From a virus: a DNA stretch of 29,171 nt. The position numbers and the translations under genes are program-made. A model generated the notes under the pieces. That model was not told the origin of the DNA and did no database searches. It was given only the letters and a program-made list of their open reading frames with translations. Shown piece by piece: positions 1 through 7,993 of this stretch. Numbering within the stretch: position 1 is the stretch's first letter; the number at the start of each line of letters is the position of its first letter. Location: positions 1 through 29,171 of IMG/VR virus record IMGVR_UViG_3300028840_003551. One strand, written 5' to 3'.

Positions 1-362
1 GCCAGCTTCGAGATGCCGATGATCTTCTTGGCGGGCACGTACGCGATGGCCGCCTTGCCGTGGAACGGCAGGAAGTGATGGCTGCAGACGGACACGTACT
101 CGATGTCCTTCAACAGGACCATCTCCTCGACACCTTCGTCGTTGGTGAACGTCGTGATCTCCGGTGGCCCTTCGTGGGTCCAAACATCCGGCAGGCCACG
201 GAAGAATGTGGCGTACATGTCAGTGATCCGGCGAGGGGTCTCTCTGAGATCCTCGCAATCGATGTCCAGGCCCAGGGCCTGAAGGAACATCGTGATCGCC
301 CCCATCGCCCTGTCCCGGCGCAGGTTGTCGTCAAACCTGATGTCTTCATCCCGCAGTGCCAT
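1..362 (-). CDS. folE: GTP cyclohydrolase I, 3' end cut by window edge
   Basis: GTP cyclohydrolase I turns GTP into 7,8-dihydroneopterin triphosphate, the first step toward folate and 7-deazaguanines. About 120 N-terminal residues are visible; the C-terminus lies beyond the left edge. Seen: TPRRITDMY near residue 43, then SVCSHHFLPFHGKAAIAY at 91-108 and IIGISKL at 114-120. This is the zinc-binding core, with Cys93 and His96 as likely ligands. The usual motif is Cys-Glu-His-His; here Ser replaces the Glu. The ATG at 362 lies 17 bases inside the preceding phosphoribosyltransferase gene, suggesting translational coupling. With queD and queE just upstream, a role in DNA 7-deazaguanine synthesis is more likely than folate synthesis (inference). 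Confidence 0.93.
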   Translation of the reverse strand, partial: MALRDEDIRFDDNLRRDRAMGAITMFLQALGLDIDCEDLRETPRRITDMYATFFRGLPDVWTHEGPPEITTFTNDEGVEEMVLLKDIEYVSVCSHHFLPFHGKAAIAYVPAKKIIGISKL

Positions 363-801
363 TGTAGCCATCCTCCGTTTCTGCGATCTCGTAGGGGAAC
401 ACAATCCAGTCCTCGGTCGCTGCGGCCATGCCGAAGAACGTGCGCAGCTCCCACAGACCTTCTTCCAGGTACCGGTAGCCCTTCGGTTTGCAGACCACCA
501 CACCGATCGCCAACGGTCGGTACTGCACTTCGGTCCCGTCCTGCGGCCCGAGGATGCTGGACAGTGTGTGACCGGTGTCGCAGATGTCGTCCACCAGCAG
601 CAAGTCGGAGGTGATCCGATCCTTCCGGAACGGCACGAACGGTACGTCCAACTGGTGGCTGAGCATCACTGCAGCGATCAACCCGCCACGCGGAACACCC
701 ATCACGCCCCCGGGCGTTACACCCGCCAGGCGGATCCGCTCCGCCAGCTGCTCCACCGCTGTGTCGTACGAGCCCCAGTCCACTATCAGCTTCGGCTTCA
801 T
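346..801 (-). CDS. Gpt-like purine phosphoribosyltransferase
   Basis: A 151-residue type I phosphoribosyltransferase. The PRPP-binding motif LVDDICDTGHT is at residues 69-79, and PRGGLIAAVML at 37-47 matches the N-terminal part of the fold. The ending WIVFPYE resembles that of xanthine-guanine phosphoribosyltransferases (Gpt family, about 150 residues), so transfer of phosphoribose to guanine, xanthine or hypoxanthine is likely; the exact base cannot be read. It begins one base after the queE stop and overlaps folE by 17 bases, so it is part of the que operon. By context it may salvage guanine toward GTP, the substrate of FolE (inference). The ribosome binding site is weak, consistent with coupling. 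Confidence 0.85.
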   Translation of the reverse strand: MKPKLIVDWGSYDTAVEQLAERIRLAGVTPGGVMGVPRGGLIAAVMLSHQLDVPFVPFRKDRITSDLLLVDDICDTGHTLSSILGPQDGTEVQYRPLAIGVVVCKPKGYRYLEEGLWELRTFFGMAAATEDWIVFPYEIAETEDGYNGTAG

Positions 802-802
802 C

Positions 803-1522
803 TCACACCATCCCTACCAGCTTGTGGCACTGCGGTATGATCTGTGGCCTCAGCTTCACCAGCCAAGGCACGCCCATCACGATCTTGGCCAAATCAGCCC
901 ACGCCTTCAGGATCGCCTTCACACCGTCGTTGGGTCGTGTCATCGGCTGAAGGATCAGATGCTCCACACACTCCAGCCCACCGTCGCCGATCAGCTCGCC
1001 GATGTCCTTGATCTCGTCGTGAGCGCAGCGGACGTCCACTACGAACTTCAGCTGGACGTTCCCTCGGCCGTATGTCATCCTGCCGATCAGCTCGTCATTG
1101 AACTGGGAGCCGACCATCGGGCTCATGCCTCTCAGCTTGGGGGAGATCGACCAGAGATCCACCCAATGCAGCATGTCCTCGATCTGGTCGAACCACGGCA
1201 CCATCCCAGACGTCTCGATTGTGACCGGATGCTCGGCCACCAACAACGCCTTGCAGAGTGCAGCCACGCCTTCGACATGCATCGGGTCCAGCGGCTCCCC
1301 ACCAGTGATGACCACATCGATCCGAGGGTTGGCCTTCAGTACCGCCAAGATCGCCTCGATGCTGAAGGTGGTGCCCTCGTCCTGGTCCCAGCTCTTCTTG
1401 GTGTCGCAGCGTCCGCATCGGATGCTGCAGCCTTGGACTCGGACGAAGACGCTCGGCCGGCCCATCCAGGCACCTTCGCCTTGGATGGTTGGCACGGTGA
1501 TCTCGTTCAGGTTCAGTCGCAT
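803..1522 (-). CDS. queE: 7-carboxy-7-deazaguanine (CDG) synthase, radical SAM
   Basis: QueE rearranges 6-carboxytetrahydropterin into 7-carboxy-7-deazaguanine with a [4Fe-4S] cluster and S-adenosylmethionine. The 239-residue protein shows IQGEGAWMGRPSVFVRVQGC (13-32), the radical SAM cluster C32-x3-C36-x2-C39 followed by DTKKSW, and the GGEPL motif near 75, all typical of QueE. I chose ATG 1522 rather than the longer ATG 1573 because AAGGGAT lies about 8 bases upstream and homology begins at once; the extension would be a poor 17-residue leader inside queD. It overlaps queD by 10 bases and is followed after one base by the phosphoribosyltransferase. Confidence 0.93.
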   Translation of the reverse strand: MRLNLNEITVPTIQGEGAWMGRPSVFVRVQGCSIRCGRCDTKKSWDQDEGTTFSIEAILAVLKANPRIDVVITGGEPLDPMHVEGVAALCKALLVAEHPVTIETSGMVPWFDQIEDMLHWVDLWSISPKLRGMSPMVGSQFNDELIGRMTYGRGNVQLKFVVDVRCAHDEIKDIGELIGDGGLECVEHLILQPMTRPNDGVKAILKAWADLAKIVMGVPWLVKLRPQIIPQCHKLVGMV

Positions 1523-1962
1523 CGCCAATGATCCCTTCTGCTGAATGCGGCGTAGGACATCTCCGTTTCCCACACCTTGACTTCGTCCAGCACCGTGTCC
1601 TGGTACTCCTCAACGATCGGTGCGAAGACGTGGAACAACATGTGAGCGATGTTCTCTGCAGTGGTGTTGTCGTACTTGTCCGGCATCATGTGGAACTTGG
1701 ACCCCAATGCGGCCAGCATATCCATCAGTTCCTGATCGTCCCAGACCAACAGCACTCCATGATCCAGGTTACTGTTGACCCAGCCAGCCAGCGATGACTT
1801 GATCACCCCGAAGTCGATCACCATTCCGTACTCATTCGGGGTGCTGGACTCGATCGTCACCTCGCAATGGTACGTGTGGCCGTGGATGTTCTTGCAGGCC
1901 TTCGGGTAGCCCTGGCCCAGTCGGTGGGCCATTGCCCAACTGAATCGTTTGGTGACTCGCAT
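1513..1962 (-). CDS. queD: 6-carboxytetrahydropterin synthase
   Basis: QueD converts dihydroneopterin triphosphate (the FolE product) to 6-carboxy-5,6,7,8-tetrahydropterin, the substrate of QueE. The 149-residue protein carries the zinc ligands His13, His27 and His29 (AHRLG and HGHTYHCEV) and the catalytic Cys23 in CKNIHGH. LDHG at 66-69 and TAEN at 101-104 complete the PTPS-family signature. ATG 1962 is preceded by GGAGGGT with 5 bases spacing, better than the TTG at 1974. The start overlaps the end of the primase gene by a few bases, which ties DNA modification genes to replication in one transcript. Confidence 0.93.
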   Translation of the reverse strand: MRVTKRFSWAMAHRLGQGYPKACKNIHGHTYHCEVTIESSTPNEYGMVIDFGVIKSSLAGWVNSNLDHGVLLVWDDQELMDMLAALGSKFHMMPDKYDNTTAENIAHMLFHVFAPIVEEYQDTVLDEVKVWETEMSYAAFSRRDHWRCD

Positions 1963-1963
1963 C

Positions 1964-4840
1964 TCACCCTCCAAACGTGTTCTTGGGTGTGCCGTGCTTC
2001 AGGTAGTAGGCACGCCGCTTCTTCAGGTAGTTGATGAACGCCGGCTTCTTGCGATAGGCCCCGTGTTCCTTCATCAGGGCCCTTTGCCGGACCAGGGCGC
2101 TGACGATCGCCCTCGCTCGATCCTTGTCCACACCTGCGTAGTCGGTGATGTCGGTCAAGGTGATTTGATTCTGTTCCAGACAGCCCTCGACGAAGTCCAG
2201 GGCGTGGCCTTCCAGGTTGTCGATCATCCGATCCACTTCCTTGGTGCTCTTCAAGGTGGTCCGATCCAGCACTGTCCGGCTGAACTGGTCATAGGCCATC
2301 GACGGCCTGGTGTACAGCTTGTTGAGGAACGCCACAGCCGCGTGGACGTGTTCCTCAGTCACCACGAGCTTCTCGCCGGTCTTATCATGGCTGAACAGCC
2401 GGCCGGCGATCGCTGCAGCCACCTTGGCCAGCTTGATGCGGACGTTCTCGACTTGGATCAGAGGCACTACGGAGGTGTAGGCCTTGCCCAGCTCCTGGGC
2501 GGATCGCAGGATCGCCTTTGACGCTTTCCGGTCGAACTGGATCTGGGACGGCTTCCGGCTCCAGACCCACAGGACCAGCTGGCGACAGAGCTCTTGTGTG
2601 TACGGACTCTTGATCTTCGCCGCAAAGGACCTGTTGATCACGGCACTGGGCACCTCGTTGGAAGCAACGCTGATCGCATAGTCGAAGCGAGCGACGTCTT
2701 CCGTCTTGCCCACCAACTCCATGACTGCCTCGACGCCGGTGGAGTAGGTGTTCATTGGTGCACCCGATCGCGGGTTGGCCAGCCAGACCAGTCGGGTCCT
2801 TGCCGTCGTGGTCTCCGTCTGGATCTTGATGATCTCAGCCACACCTTCGGATCGGACTCGGCTCAGTCGCTCCCAGTCCAGAACGTTCAGTGCACTGGCC
2901 TCGTCCACCACAACCAGTCGGCCGTCGTTCAGTGGTATCTTGCCCCAGGTGACCACCCATCGATTCCGGACCTGCTGCATGCCACCCACCAGGCCAGCGA
3001 AGCTGCAGTTCTCAGCGGACACGATTTCTCCCAGCTGGTAGTACCTGATCAGTCCTTCTGCCACATAGCCTTTGCCCGTTCTGGTGTCCCCAAGGACCAG
3101 AACGTCCAGCCAGCCCTTCCGTACCTGCTCCCCGTTGAAGCGGAACGTTAGTGGGCTGTGGAATACCAGGTCGATTGCTTCGTGCAGCAACGGTCGCTCG
3201 AAGATCCTGGTGGCGTTGATCGCCAGATGTCGGTAGATGTGTTCCAGCTTCTCCTCGATCCCTTGATCGTCTTCTGGTTGGAACACGTCCAGCTGGTCCT
3301 GCAGTGCCGGTGTCATCTGGAACGTGGCGATGCTGGACTGCGCTGGCCGACTCTTGATCAACACGTGTGTGGCGTACTGCTTGAACGGCTCCGGCACAGT
3401 GAAGCCCTCGAACTCATAGCCACGGTTGGGCGTCAGACCGTGACCCACGAAGTAGGCGTCCCGCAGTACGTACGGATTGCCGTTGTCCGAGTAGTCGATC
3501 TCAGGGATCAGCTGAATGTGTTCGATGTTGAACGTCTCTGTGGTCTCGATGCTGACCTTGCACTTGTTCGGTATCCCCAGTCGCGTCTTGATCTGCGACT
3601 TCAGTACGTGCTCCGGTCGATCGATCAGCTGCAGGGCCCGTTTCGGATCCTCGGCTATTTCGAACTCGTGGTCGAAGTCGTACGTAGACATGATGCACTC
3701 CGCACACTCCGACAGACTGTCGCTGGCACCCGGGCAGCGGACCTGTACCTTCTTCGGTGGCAGGTAGGGCGCCAAGTCTTTGCCTGCCACAATGCAGCGG
3801 GTCCTGATCTGCCTGTTGAAGTATCGTGCCGCCGATGCTTGGCCCAACGTGACCTCGAAGACGGTCTCGTCGGTCTCCTCGTCGTACGTCTCGCCTTCCA
3901 CTGGATGGATCACCGGAGCCTTCTTGACCAAGTTCAGGAAGTCGGCCTTGCTGTGGCCGTGCTTCACGAAGTAGTCCGTCAGATCGCCGCCCTTCTCCTT
4001 CAGCGGCAGCTCCACCACCTTCACCCAGTCTGCTACTCGGCTCAGCATCTGAGCCCGTTTCAGGGCCGCCTCTTGCCCTTTGTTCTTCCCGTCGTTCACA
4101 TCGAAGCAGATGATCACACGTCTGTTCTTGAACAGGTTGGTCCACTCCTTGTCCCAAGAGCCGACGCCCCCTGTGGACGTCATGGCCGGCAGGCCCTTGT
4201 GAGTGGTGACCAGCGCATCGAATTCGCCCTCACAGAGGACGATTGTCTTGGACTTCAGGTTGCCCATCGGGAACAGCCGCTTCCCGCCGTACCCGGGTCC
4301 GTAGGAAATGATCTTGTGTTCTTCTTTGCCTGTGTGGTCATACCGTCGAAGGTTGACCAGCATTCCGAATTCGTCGTAGACCGGTATGGTGACTCGACGA
4401 TTGTCGAATCCGAGACCGAACGTCTTTACCGCAGTGCGATCCAGACCACGCTTGGTCCTCAGCCACCGCATCACTGCAGGTGTGTTCAGTAAGTTGGCTT
4501 GGCAGCCATCCAGGGTTGATTCCGGCACCAGCTTCGCGACGTACGTCCCGTACAGATCCCGCAGGGCCGCGACGAAGCTCAGCTCATGGGCCTTCTCATG
4601 CCATTGGACTATGTTCGCACCGTACACACCACATGAGGGTGAATGGCAGTAGAACTTACCGCTCTTGTGAAGCGACATGCTTTTGTGCTTCCCAGTGCGG
4701 TCTTCGTGGAACGGACACCACACCTGCACTTCGTCCTTGGCACCGAAGTGAGCCTCGGAACCAATCTCGGCCTCGAAGTACGTGGTTGGATCGACTTCGC
4801 GTAGAACGGCCTCGCGCAGTCGTTTGGTGTCTGGCTTCAT
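1964..4840 (-). CDS. DnaG-type primase fused to MCM-like AAA+ helicase
   Basis: A 958-residue replication protein. N-terminus: a CHC2-type zinc finger with C42, H45, C65 and C70 (WCPFH ... CHSPSC). Residues about 200-290 form a Toprim domain with VLCEGEFDAL, ICFDVNDGKNKG and GGDLTDYF; the second acidic residue of the usual DxD is Asn. A Cys-rich segment (RCPGASDSLSECAEC, about 368-382) looks like the zinc ribbon of an MCM N-terminal domain. The C-terminal half is AAA+: Walker A GDTRTGKG at 584-591, Walker B LVVVDE at 642-647, ARTRLVWLANPRSG (sensor 1 Asn about 689) and ARFDYAISV (arginine finger about 718). These last motifs and SFAGLVGG follow the order and spacing of MCM helicases, not DnaB. 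ATG 4840 has GGGAG six bases upstream. Confidence 0.88.
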   Translation of the reverse strand: MKPDTKRLREAVLREVDPTTYFEAEIGSEAHFGAKDEVQVWCPFHEDRTGKHKSMSLHKSGKFYCHSPSCGVYGANIVQWHEKAHELSFVAALRDLYGTYVAKLVPESTLDGCQANLLNTPAVMRWLRTKRGLDRTAVKTFGLGFDNRRVTIPVYDEFGMLVNLRRYDHTGKEEHKIISYGPGYGGKRLFPMGNLKSKTIVLCEGEFDALVTTHKGLPAMTSTGGVGSWDKEWTNLFKNRRVIICFDVNDGKNKGQEAALKRAQMLSRVADWVKVVELPLKEKGGDLTDYFVKHGHSKADFLNLVKKAPVIHPVEGETYDEETDETVFEVTLGQASAARYFNRQIRTRCIVAGKDLAPYLPPKKVQVRCPGASDSLSECAECIMSTYDFDHEFEIAEDPKRALQLIDRPEHVLKSQIKTRLGIPNKCKVSIETTETFNIEHIQLIPEIDYSDNGNPYVLRDAYFVGHGLTPNRGYEFEGFTVPEPFKQYATHVLIKSRPAQSSIATFQMTPALQDQLDVFQPEDDQGIEEKLEHIYRHLAINATRIFERPLLHEAIDLVFHSPLTFRFNGEQVRKGWLDVLVLGDTRTGKGYVAEGLIRYYQLGEIVSAENCSFAGLVGGMQQVRNRWVVTWGKIPLNDGRLVVVDEASALNVLDWERLSRVRSEGVAEIIKIQTETTTARTRLVWLANPRSGAPMNTYSTGVEAVMELVGKTEDVARFDYAISVASNEVPSAVINRSFAAKIKSPYTQELCRQLVLWVWSRKPSQIQFDRKASKAILRSAQELGKAYTSVVPLIQVENVRIKLAKVAAAIAGRLFSHDKTGEKLVVTEEHVHAAVAFLNKLYTRPSMAYDQFSRTVLDRTTLKSTKEVDRMIDNLEGHALDFVEGCLEQNQITLTDITDYAGVDKDRARAIVSALVRQRALMKEHGAYRKKPAFINYLKKRRAYYLKHGTPKNTFGG

Positions 4841-4916
4841 GGGCCACTCCCGCTCCAAGAAAACAGGCACCGGGTGACGTCAGCTTCAACGCCACCCGGG
4901 TCCCTGTGCCGAACGT

Positions 4917-6218
4917 CTACACGCGGCGCGTCTTCTTCTTGGCCTTCTTCTTGGCCTTCGCGCCGGTCTTCTTGGTGGTCTTGGCCCTGCCGGAGGACGC
5001 CGTCTTCTTCTTCTTGGCGGTCTTCTTGGCCGTCTTCTTCTTGGCCATCTTCTTCTTGCCCGCCTTCGGCTTCTCTTCGACTTCCTCTTCCTCGGTGCCC
5101 TCTTCGGCTTCCTCGGCGTCGCCGGTGACCGTGACGTCGCCGTACTCCATCGTCCATTCCTCACCGGCGTCGTCGATCACGGTGATGTTGCCGTCGTTGT
5201 CGTCGGCGACCACCTTGCCGGTGTGCTTCTTCCCGTCCGCCTTGAAGCTGACGGCCTTGCCGATGTACTCGACGTCTTCCTCGGCCTCGCCCTCGGTCTC
5301 CTCGGCCTCTTCCTCTTCGGCCTCTTCCTCTTCTTCCTCTTCCTCGTCAGCGACGAGCTCGAGGTCCTCGAGGGAGACCTTCCGGAGCTTGCCGGTGTCG
5401 TCCCGCTTGACCTTGGCGACGTCGTCCTCGATGGACCGGACCTCGCCCGTCACGGTCTCTTCGTCCACCTCGAACTGGACCTGGCTGCCGACTTCGATCT
5501 CGGCCGCCTCCTCCTCCTCTTCGGTCTCCTCCTCCTCTTCTTCTTCCTCGGTCTCCTCTTCCTCGGTCTCCTCGTCTTCGACCAAGGTGACCTCGTCGTA
5601 GGCGACCGTGTAGACCTCGCCGTCACCGTCCTCGACCGTCAGCTCCTCTTCGGTCTGCTCGGTCACCTCGGCGACGACTTCTTCGCCCTTGTACTCGAAG
5701 CTGACGTTCTGTCCGACCAGCTCGAGTTCGCTGAGGTCCTGAGTCTCTTCTTCTTCGGTCTCCGTGGTCTCGCCGTCCTCGTCGGTGACGAGCTTGTTCA
5801 CGTAGACGTTCTGGTAGGACTTGCCGGTGGTCTTGGACTTCTTGCCGTGGCGCAGGTTGATCTCCGCAACGGTGCCCTTCATCTCCTCGATCAGCTCACC
5901 GATCTTGTCCACCTTCTTCGGGAGCGTCTGGCCGAGGACTGAGAAGGTGCCCTTGGCGATCTCGGCGCCCTTCTTGGTGTCCAGGCCGATGTTCTGGAAG
6001 GCGCGCCGGCCCTCGTGTGTCGGGCCCACGATCTTCCACTGCAGGGAGACCTGGAGGTGCTTCTCGTCGTTCCACTCCCTCGACTCCATGCCGCCGTCGA
6101 CCAGCTCGGCTCGATACTTCCCGTCTGGGATGTCATCGAACTCTTGCTGCTCCGGAACCTCTGCCTCGTCCCACAACGACTGTGCGTCCTTCAACTGCTG
6201 CTTTGTAATGCCTGCCAC
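4917..6218 (-). CDS. DUF669-type ssDNA-binding protein with acidic linkers and histone-like tail
   Basis: Residues about 22-142 of this 433-residue protein resemble DUF669 phage proteins, found beside Sak4-type annealing ATPases and thought to bind single-stranded DNA (IPDGKYRAELVDGGMESREW, WKIVGPTHEGRRAFQNIGLD). After this come three related segments of about 50 residues (about 167-213, 242-290, 317-367) with the pattern VGxxVxFxxxxxxxxGxVxxx, suggesting small Tudor/KOW-like beta barrels. They are separated by nearly pure Glu stretches. The last 50 residues are Lys/Ala-rich (KKKMAKKKTAKKTAKKKK) like a histone H1 tail. GTG 6218 is chosen because AAAGGAG lies 7 bases upstream; a longer TTG start at 6239 lacks this. 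The extensions are not part of ordinary DUF669 proteins. Confidence 0.8.
   Translation of the reverse strand: MAGITKQQLKDAQSLWDEAEVPEQQEFDDIPDGKYRAELVDGGMESREWNDEKHLQVSLQWKIVGPTHEGRRAFQNIGLDTKKGAEIAKGTFSVLGQTLPKKVDKIGELIEEMKGTVAEINLRHGKKSKTTGKSYQNVYVNKLVTDEDGETTETEEEETQDLSELELVGQNVSFEYKGEEVVAEVTEQTEEELTVEDGDGEVYTVAYDEVTLVEDEETEEEETEEEEEEEETEEEEEAAEIEVGSQVQFEVDEETVTGEVRSIEDDVAKVKRDDTGKLRKVSLEDLELVADEEEEEEEEAEEEEAEETEGEAEEDVEYIGKAVSFKADGKKHTGKVVADDNDGNITVIDDAGEEWTMEYGDVTVTGDAEEAEEGTEEEEVEEKPKAGKKKMAKKKTAKKTAKKKKTASSGRAKTTKKTGAKAKKKAKKKTRRV
4920..5580. repeat. Low-complexity trinucleotide tracts coding poly-Glu and Lys/Ala
   Basis: Runs of TCC/TCT triplets on the + strand (about 5295-5345 and 5505-5575) encode the Glu-rich linkers of the DUF669-type protein, and TTCTTGG-type runs (about 4925-5060) encode its Lys/Ala tail. 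They stand out from the mixed sequence around them and are candidates for replication slippage and length variation among relatives. Confidence 0.75.
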
Positions 6219-6257
6219 TGTGAATCTCCTTTCGATCAAGTGGCTGCCGGTTCACGT

Positions 6258-7061
6258 CTACGACTTCCGCTTCGGCCCTTTGCGTGTCGGTCCAGTGCCC
6301 CCTTTCCGAACGACACCTTTGCGGACGGCACGCTTCGGGCCGCCCAGTGCTTTGCCTGGTGTCCGCGGTCCAGGGCCCGTGCCCCAGGCTTCGGACATTG
6401 CCTTGTAGTCCAGTGCCAGCAGCTTCCCTTCAGGGAAGACACCGCCACGGTCCTTCGCTTCGATCTCGATCTCCGGTGTGTAGCGGAAGATCCGGAAGTC
6501 CGGTCGCTTCGGATCGAAGTCGCAGAGTGCGATCACATCCGACTCGCGTGAGACGATCTTCCAACAGCCGCCAGGAAGACTGGGCACAGTCTTCTTGTAC
6601 GTGACGCCACGGACCTTGTCCTCGCGCTCGGTGTAGTGGGCGATGAAGATGACTGCCTTGCCCAAGTGCTTCAGCATCAGCACACCGCGGTAGAACTCGC
6701 TGTTCACCTTGTCGTAGCCCTTGCCGTAGCCCTCGTCGCTGGGGTGGTCGAAGCCGAACTTGGCGCAGCAGTACTCCTGGCACATCTTGTACAGCAGGTC
6801 GGTGGTGTCCACGACAACCGTGTGGAAACGATCGCCGTTGTCCTGCAGCTCCTTGGCCACCTTCAGGAACTTCTCCCAGCTGTCGATCGGCACCAAGTGG
6901 AGACTGAGATGCTTCTGGGTGAGCTCGGTGGCCAGGAACAACGGATCTGGGAAGCCGGCGGCGAAGGTACTCTTGCCGATGCCCGGCGCCCCGTATACGG
7001 TCCAAGTGGCAGTCTCGATCGTGAGCTTGCCTTTGGTCTTCAGTGTGGGCAGCAGTCCCAT
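6258..7061 (-). CDS. Sak4-like RecA-fold ATPase (phage annealing/recombination)
   Basis: A 267-residue P-loop ATPase: Walker A GAPGIGKST at 24-32, Walker B TVVVDTTD at 81-88, and FIAHYTEREDK in the position of the sensor segment. The size and motifs fit the AAA_24/Sak4 group, phage RecA-core proteins that promote single-strand annealing with a partner binding protein. The DUF669-type gene follows and a Cas4-like nuclease precedes, the common trio. The last 40 residues are rich in Gly, Pro, Lys and Arg (from about 228) and probably disordered and DNA-binding. ATG 7061 has AGGAG five bases upstream. The start is two bases after the nuclease stop. Confidence 0.83.
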   Translation of the reverse strand: MGLLPTLKTKGKLTIETATWTVYGAPGIGKSTFAAGFPDPLFLATELTQKHLSLHLVPIDSWEKFLKVAKELQDNGDRFHTVVVDTTDLLYKMCQEYCCAKFGFDHPSDEGYGKGYDKVNSEFYRGVLMLKHLGKAVIFIAHYTEREDKVRGVTYKKTVPSLPGGCWKIVSRESDVIALCDFDPKRPDFRIFRYTPEIEIEAKDRGGVFPEGKLLALDYKAMSEAWGTGPGPRTPGKALGGPKRAVRKGVVRKGGTGPTRKGPKRKS

Positions 7062-7063
7062 GT

Positions 7064-7993
7064 CTACTCCTCCTCTTCCAGTTCAGGGTGCATCACATCG
7101 CGCTTGGTGAACAGGCCGAGGGTCAGCTTACTCTCCCCACGCGAGCACAATGGCAGATACGGACAGGTGCCGAAGCCGACGCACTCTCGGTCATTGACCG
7201 GCCAGTAGTCGATCTCTTTGCAGTGCTCCACTTCCTTGACGAACTCGGCGAGGACCATCGGCCAGCGCTCGATGTCCTCTTCGCGTCGTTCCAAGGCGGT
7301 GGAGTACAGGTACTGGGTAGCGTTGGTCTTGAACTCGTTCATCAGACGAGTGGTGAACTGGGCCGGCGTCTCCGGATTCTTCTTGGTCCGTTGTCGGATG
7401 CCCGGCTTGCCTAGGACGTTGTAGATGCAGCCGGCGCACTTCTTGCCCAGCAGCTTGTCCAGGGCCCACTCGTAGCCCACCACCTGGCAATCGACGGTGA
7501 GACGATCCACGTAGCCGGTGCCCACCATCTGAGCGGTCTTATGCTCCCCGAGCCAGATGCGCTTCTTCATCACATGGACGGAGTCCATCTTGCCGGCGTA
7601 CACGCAGGTGGGCAGTTCCAGCTCGAACGGTACCTCGACGGCCGGTTCGCCGTCCCACTGGTACACCTTGGCCTTGCCCATCAGGCCACGATGCTTGTCC
7701 CAGGCGAGGATCATCCCTTCGAGGATGGTGGCGTCCTTCTCGAACTTGTCCAGCTCGGGTCCGATCAGCTCGGCCCGCTTCTCTTTGATGAACGCGCGCA
7801 TCTTCTTCAGGAGGGTGGCCAGCTTCTCCTTCTGTAGGAGCATCGCCAGGCCTTCGTGCACCACGTTCCCGACTGCGAGTGTCGCTGTCGGCGGAGAGCT
7901 CAGCATACGAACGTACCTCCAGTAGTACTTCATCGGGCATTCACGGTATGTGGCCCGGGAGGAGTTCGTCACGACCAGTTTGTCCGATGGCAT
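7064..7993 (-). CDS. PD-(D/E)XK nuclease, Cas4/RecB-like, with Fe-S cysteines
   Basis: A 309-residue nuclease of the RecB/Cas4 type. Seen: YRECPMKYYWRY at 16-27, GNVVHEGL at 42-49 (His46), YAGKMDSV with Asp137, WLGEHKTA with Glu150 and Lys152, and DCQVVGYEWAL with Gln170 and Tyr174, giving the full H/D/ExK/QxxxY set. One cysteine (C19) near the N-terminus and three near the C-terminus (C271, C277, C283) match the [4Fe-4S] pattern of Cas4/AddB nucleases. It probably resects DNA ends for the annealing ATPase next to it. ATG 7993 shares a TGATG overlap with the small gene upstream. Confidence 0.87.
   Translation of the reverse strand: MPSDKLVVTNSSRATYRECPMKYYWRYVRMLSSPPTATLAVGNVVHEGLAMLLQKEKLATLLKKMRAFIKEKRAELIGPELDKFEKDATILEGMILAWDKHRGLMGKAKVYQWDGEPAVEVPFELELPTCVYAGKMDSVHVMKKRIWLGEHKTAQMVGTGYVDRLTVDCQVVGYEWALDKLLGKKCAGCIYNVLGKPGIRQRTKKNPETPAQFTTRLMNEFKTNATQYLYSTALERREEDIERWPMVLAEFVKEVEHCKEIDYWPVNDRECVGFGTCPYLPLCSRGESKLTLGLFTKRDVMHPELEEEE

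Noticed and set aside
4920-5600. Triplet repeats as possible CRISPR or microsatellite array
   Set aside because: They are in-frame Glu and Lys/Ala codons of one protein, without spacer-repeat structure.
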